DNA from: Granulicella sp. S156
GTDB lineage: Bacteria; Acidobacteriota; Terriglobia; Terriglobales; Acidobacteriaceae
Assembly: GCF_009766105.1 (NCBI RefSeq)
Contig: NZ_LMUH01000026.1
Coordinates: forward strand, 360,721-424,720
Reading direction: 5' to 3'
Length of the DNA: 64,000 bases
Below the pieces are notes generated by a model. That model was not told the DNA's origin and searched no databases. It saw nothing but the letters and a program-made list of their open reading frames with translations. The translations under genes were made by a program, and so were the position numbers. This document shows, one piece after another, positions 60,668-64,000 of the stretch; position 1 is the stretch's first letter; each line of letters starts with the position of its first letter.

Positions 60668-63600
60668 ATGCCATCGAGTATGACCGCTTCTTCTTGTTCT
60701 GAGTCCGCTGTTCGCAAGCGATTTCCAGGCATCGTTTCGCTAGCGCTTATCGCTTGTCTGTGCAGCGCTGCGGCTACCCAGTTGCCGGCACAGCTGGCGG
60801 TGAGCGCCAAGACAACGAGTGACCCGCTTGAGGCAGGCTTTCTCAATCCTCCAGCGGCTGCGCATCCTCGCGTGTGGTGGCACTGGATGAACGGCAACAT
60901 TACGAAGGAGGGGATAGCGCAGGATCTCGACTGGATGCATCGCGTCGGTATCGCGGGATTTCAGAACTTCGATGCCGGAGCGAACACGCCCCCTGTCGTG
61001 AAGCAAAGACTGATTTATATGCAACAAGGATGGCAGGATGCCTTCCGATTCGCTATCGAGAAGGGTGATTCCTATGGCTTTGAGATGGCCGTGGCAGGAT
61101 CTCCTGGCTGGTCTGAAACTGGCGGCCCCTGGGTAAAGCCTGAACAGGCCATGAAAAAGGTGGTGTGGTCCACAACGACGATTGAAGGTGGCAAGCCATT
61201 CCACGGTGTGCTGAGCGCTCCGCCTCGTGAGACGGGTCCGTTCGGCAACCTTGCGCAGCAGGATCTTCTGGCGACTGGAAACGGTGAGCCACCGCCAGAG
61301 ATTAAGGACTTCGGTACGGACACAGTGGTGCTTGCTCTGCGTGAGCCAGATGTGGAGCGGCCGATGGCAGCACTGAATCCAACGGTTACTACATCAAGCA
61401 GCACCGCGGTCGAAGATGCCGTCCGTCTATACGACGGTGATTTGAACAGCGTGGTCAAGTTCACTGCGGCGAAGCCGGGTGCGACTGCGTGGGTTCGGTA
61501 TGAGTTTGTCAGGCCGGTCACGATTCAGTCCGTAACCTATGCCGCTGGAGGACCACGCGACCCACTTGCCATGTTTCGCAGTGAGTCCAACGACGGGCCC
61601 ATACTGCAATCCAGTCAGGATGGAACCATCTTTATGGACGTGGTCCGCCTTCCGACCGCCGGCGCTGTGGAGCATACGATGGCCTTTGCTCCAGTCACGG
61701 CGCGCTACTTTCGACTGGCCTTTGCGGAAAAGGAACAAGCTTCCAACAGCAAGCTGCCGACTCACAGCATCGCCGAATTTCAGTTGCATACTGGGCCGCG
61801 CATTCAGAGGTTTGAAGAGAAGGCGGCATTCGCCACGTTGCAGGATCTCTATGCTTTCCCGACTCCTGAGGTGGCTGCCGGAGATGTAACGCGCAAGGCT
61901 GATGTGATCGATCTGACCGGCAAGATGTCGAAGGACGGCAGGCTTGACTGGACGCCTCCTGCAGGAACCTGGACTGTCTACCGCATGGGGTACTCGCTGA
62001 CCGGGATTACAAATCATCCAGCGCCGCCAGAGGCCACGGGCCCCGAGGTCGATAAGTTGAATAAATCAGATGTGGAAGCCTACTTCAATCATTATCTGGA
62101 TAACTACAAGCAGGCCACGGGCGGGAATATGGGTTCGGGAGGGCACGAGCTTGCTGTCTCCGGAAAGAAGAGTGGTCTACAGTTTGTTATCACTGACTCC
62201 TGGGAGGCTGGTACAGAGAACTGGACGAACGACTTCCTTGCTGAGTTCAAGCAGCGCCGGGGTTACGATGCGACACCCTGGCTGCCAACATTGGCAGGGC
62301 GTGTGATCGATTCGTCTGCCGATAGCGATCGTTTTCTCTGGGACTATCGCCGCACGCTTGAAGAGCTCCTCGCCGAGAACCATTACGCAGTGCTTGCCGA
62401 TCTGCTTCATCAACGCGGCATGGGTCAGTATGGCGAATCGCATGAGTCGGGGCGAGCGACTATCGGGGACGGCATGGAGATGAAACGCTCGGACGACGTG
62501 CCTATGGCCGCGATGTGGACGCAGGTGCCTGGCGTGAACGCGGATAATCCATCCGCTAATGCGGATATCCGTGAGTCTGCTTCCGTCGCGCACGTTTATG
62601 GGCGTCCCTTTGTGGCAGCTGAGTCGATGACTGCATTCTCAGTGCCGTGGGGATGGTCGCCAGCGACGTTGAAACCGACTGCCGATAAAGAGCTTGCGAT
62701 GGGCCTGAACCGGTTTGTGATTCACTCCTCGGTTCATCAGCCGCTTACAGGGCCGAACGGAGCCGATGCCGGTTCGCCGGCTCCAGGTCTAACGCTCGGC
62801 CCCTTCGGTCAATGGTTCAACCGGAACGAAAGCTGGGCAGAGCAGGCTCGCCCTTGGATCGACTATCTCGCCCGTAGCTCCTACATGCTGCAGCAGGGGC
62901 GCTTTGTTGCCGATATCGCCTACTATTACGGCGAGGACAGTAACATCACAGCCATCTTTGGCAGCCATAACCCGCCAGTGCCTTCGGGCTACAACTTCGA
63001 CTATGTGAATGCCGATATCCTAGAGCATAAGCTGCGGGTTGATCATGGCGATCTGGTTACTGACAGCGGTATGCGCTATCGTGTGCTTGCTCTGGATGCG
63101 TATGCCGAGCATATGTCCCTGCCCGTGCTGCGGCGTATCAGCGAACTTGTTCATCAGGGTGCGACAGTTGTTGGCAAGAGACCCTCGCATGATCCTTCTC
63201 TTGCTGACAATCTTGCCGACTACCGGTCGCTTGTGGATGAGCTCTGGGGTGCTTCCTCTGAGTCTTCGCGCAAGGTGGGTAGGGGGCGCGTCCTGAGTGG
63301 ACAGACGCTGGAAGTTGCGTTGAAGACTCTGGCTGTTGCTCCTGATACCACCTATACGAAGCCATCGGCGAATGCCGAGGTGCTCTTTGTGCACCACACT
63401 ATGCCGGAAATGGATGTGTACTTCGTAGACAGCCGTTCAGATCAGTCGATTAATACGGAGGCCAGCTTCCGTGTCACCGGACGTGCCCCGGAGCTCTTTC
63501 ATCCGGACACAGGCGCGATCACACCGGTGTCGTTCCAGATTGCCAACGGACGCACCACCGTTCCGCTCCACCTTGATCCATGGGAAACGGTGTTTGTTGT

Positions 63601-64000
63601 GTATCGTCATGCGACTGGAGAGACCGCGCACACTGTGCCACAGCCTACGGAGACGACGTTGAGCACCGTGAGTGGTTCCTGGGATGTGCACTTCGAAGAG
63701 CAGCGCGGCGAACCGGAGTCGATCCATCTGGAACGACTCGCCTCGTGGTCCGAGAATAGTGATCCTGGGGTGCGATATTTTTCCGGTCATGGCACGTATA
63801 CAAAGCATGTGGACGCATCTGCTGATTGGTTTAGATCCGCTAGCCCCGTAATGCTGGATCTGGGGGACGTTGCTAACCTTGCGGAGGTCACGGTCAATGG
63901 CAAGTCACTCGGTATTGTGTGGAAGGCGCCGTATCGAGTAGACGTTACCTCGGCGATCAAGCCGGGCGACAATGTAATTACGATTAGGGTGGTTGACCTG
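60668..64000 (+). CDS. Secreted GH106-type alpha-L-rhamnosidase, 3'-truncated by window edge
   Basis: Open to the last base (1111 codons here). ATG 60668 has CGGAG 8 nt upstream; another ATG four bases before it ends after 12 codons. The signal peptide is FPGIVSLALIACLCSAAATQLPAQ. HPRVWWHWMNGNITKEGIAQDLDWMHRVGIAGFQNFDA is the family's opening signature. MAVAGSPGWSETGGPWV and VITDSWEAGTENWTNDF carry acidic residues of the active site, and the end (NLAEVTVNGKSLGIVWKAPYRVDVT) is the usual galactose-binding-like tail. It follows the TonB receptor by 44 nt, so it is likely in the same operon. Related to but clearly different from the protein at 14613. Confidence 0.88.
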   Translation, partial: MPSSMTASSCSESAVRKRFPGIVSLALIACLCSAAATQLPAQLAVSAKTTSDPLEAGFLNPPAAAHPRVWWHWMNGNITKEGIAQDLDWMHRVGIAGFQNFDAGANTPPVVKQRLIYMQQGWQDAFRFAIEKGDSYGFEMAVAGSPGWSETGGPWVKPEQAMKKVVWSTTTIEGGKPFHGVLSAPPRETGPFGNLAQQDLLATGNGEPPPEIKDFGTDTVVLALREPDVERPMAALNPTVTTSSSTAVEDAVRLYDGDLNSVVKFTAAKPGATAWVRYEFVRPVTIQSVTYAAGGPRDPLAMFRSESNDGPILQSSQDGTIFMDVVRLPTAGAVEHTMAFAPVTARYFRLAFAEKEQASNSKLPTHSIAEFQLHTGPRIQRFEEKAAFATLQDLYAFPTPEVAAGDVTRKADVIDLTGKMSKDGRLDWTPPAGTWTVYRMGYSLTGITNHPAPPEATGPEVDKLNKSDVEAYFNHYLDNYKQATGGNMGSGGHELAVSGKKSGLQFVITDSWEAGTENWTNDFLAEFKQRRGYDATPWLPTLAGRVIDSSADSDRFLWDYRRTLEELLAENHYAVLADLLHQRGMGQYGESHESGRATIGDGMEMKRSDDVPMAAMWTQVPGVNADNPSANADIRESASVAHVYGRPFVAAESMTAFSVPWGWSPATLKPTADKELAMGLNRFVIHSSVHQPLTGPNGADAGSPAPGLTLGPFGQWFNRNESWAEQARPWIDYLARSSYMLQQGRFVADIAYYYGEDSNITAIFGSHNPPVPSGYNFDYVNADILEHKLRVDHGDLVTDSGMRYRVLALDAYAEHMSLPVLRRISELVHQGATVVGKRPSHDPSLADNLADYRSLVDELWGASSESSRKVGRGRVLSGQTLEVALKTLAVAPDTTYTKPSANAEVLFVHHTMPEMDVYFVDSRSDQSINTEASFRVTGRAPELFHPDTGAITPVSFQIANGRTTVPLHLDPWETVFVVYRHATGETAHTVPQPTETTLSTVSGSWDVHFEEQRGEPESIHLERLASWSENSDPGVRYFSGHGTYTKHVDASADWFRSASPVMLDLGDVANLAEVTVNGKSLGIVWKAPYRVDVTSAIKPGDNVITIRVVDL

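Noticed and set aside
1-64000. CRISPR array or cas genes
   Set aside because: No regularly spaced direct repeats of 25-40 bp and no Cas proteins were seen.

Overview
The window looks like a chromosomal segment of an Acidobacteriota bacterium, probably family Acidobacteriaceae (relatives of Terriglobus, Edaphobacter, Granulicella). This is inferred from the moderately GC-rich coding, the large TonB-dependent receptor with an N-terminal carboxypeptidase-regulatory-like domain, the abundance of GH106/GH51/GH35/GH38-type enzymes, and short dispersed intergenic repeats. No 16S gene is present, so the assignment is not proven.

Layout. (1) 1-8886 is housekeeping: a GT39-type membrane glycosyltransferase running off the left edge, a DUF3467 protein, tRNA-Leu(UAG), lon protease with a clear terminator, then a co-directional run of DUF488, tsaB, rimI, psd, pssA and a semialdehyde-dehydrogenase-like protein without the expected catalytic Cys motif. 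(2) 9148-17408 holds four secreted carbohydrate-active proteins (GH51 arabinofuranosidase, rhamnogalacturonan-acetylesterase-like SGNH protein, GH35 beta-galactosidase, GH106-type rhamnosidase). Together they fit removal of side chains from pectin or rhamnogalacturonan. (3) 17601-44636 is a ~27 kb integrative element inserted in tRNA-Leu(CAA). The last 59 bp of the tRNA region recur at 44578-44636 (3 mismatches), and a tyrosine integrase sits at the left end. Copies of a 10-bp GGTGGCTGTT motif lie just inside both ends. The right half carries a MobC-like protein, a membrane protein, a MobF (TrwC-type) relaxase, an excisionase-like protein and a small XRE protein. No mating-pair formation genes are seen, so it is best called an integrative mobilizable element. 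(4) 45140-49029 is ordinary chromosome: an HxlR/quinone-reductase pair, DsbA/FrnE, a DoxX-like protein, a truncated MFS gene and a racemase-family protein. (5) 49197-64000 is a second carbohydrate locus: DUF4185 protein, LacI regulator, sugar porter, GH38-like enzyme, esterase, TonB receptor and a GH106 gene running off the right edge.

Cargo of the element is mostly defence: a type I restriction-modification operon (half-size hsdS, hsdM, full hsdS, HAD phosphatase, hsdR, YgjP-like metalloprotease); a downstream co-directional trio of an Mrr-type endonuclease, an unrecognised 353-aa protein and a DUF2971 protein; an ApeA-like HEPN protein with a decayed partial copy beside it; an ArdC-like antirestriction protein behind a highly self-complementary leader; a HipBA module with three operators exactly 50 bp apart; and two metallophosphoesterases followed by a PD-(D/E)XK-type protein. 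The best candidates for something undescribed are the Mrr/353-aa/DUF2971 trio and the phosphoesterase/phosphoesterase/nuclease trio.

In the right-hand carbohydrate locus the same ~15-bp operator (TGGAATCGGTACCAT and variants) lies before the DUF4185 gene, the transporter, the GH38 gene and the TonB receptor. This points to one LacI-controlled regulon. All functional statements come from reading motifs and gene order by eye; no database search was run.
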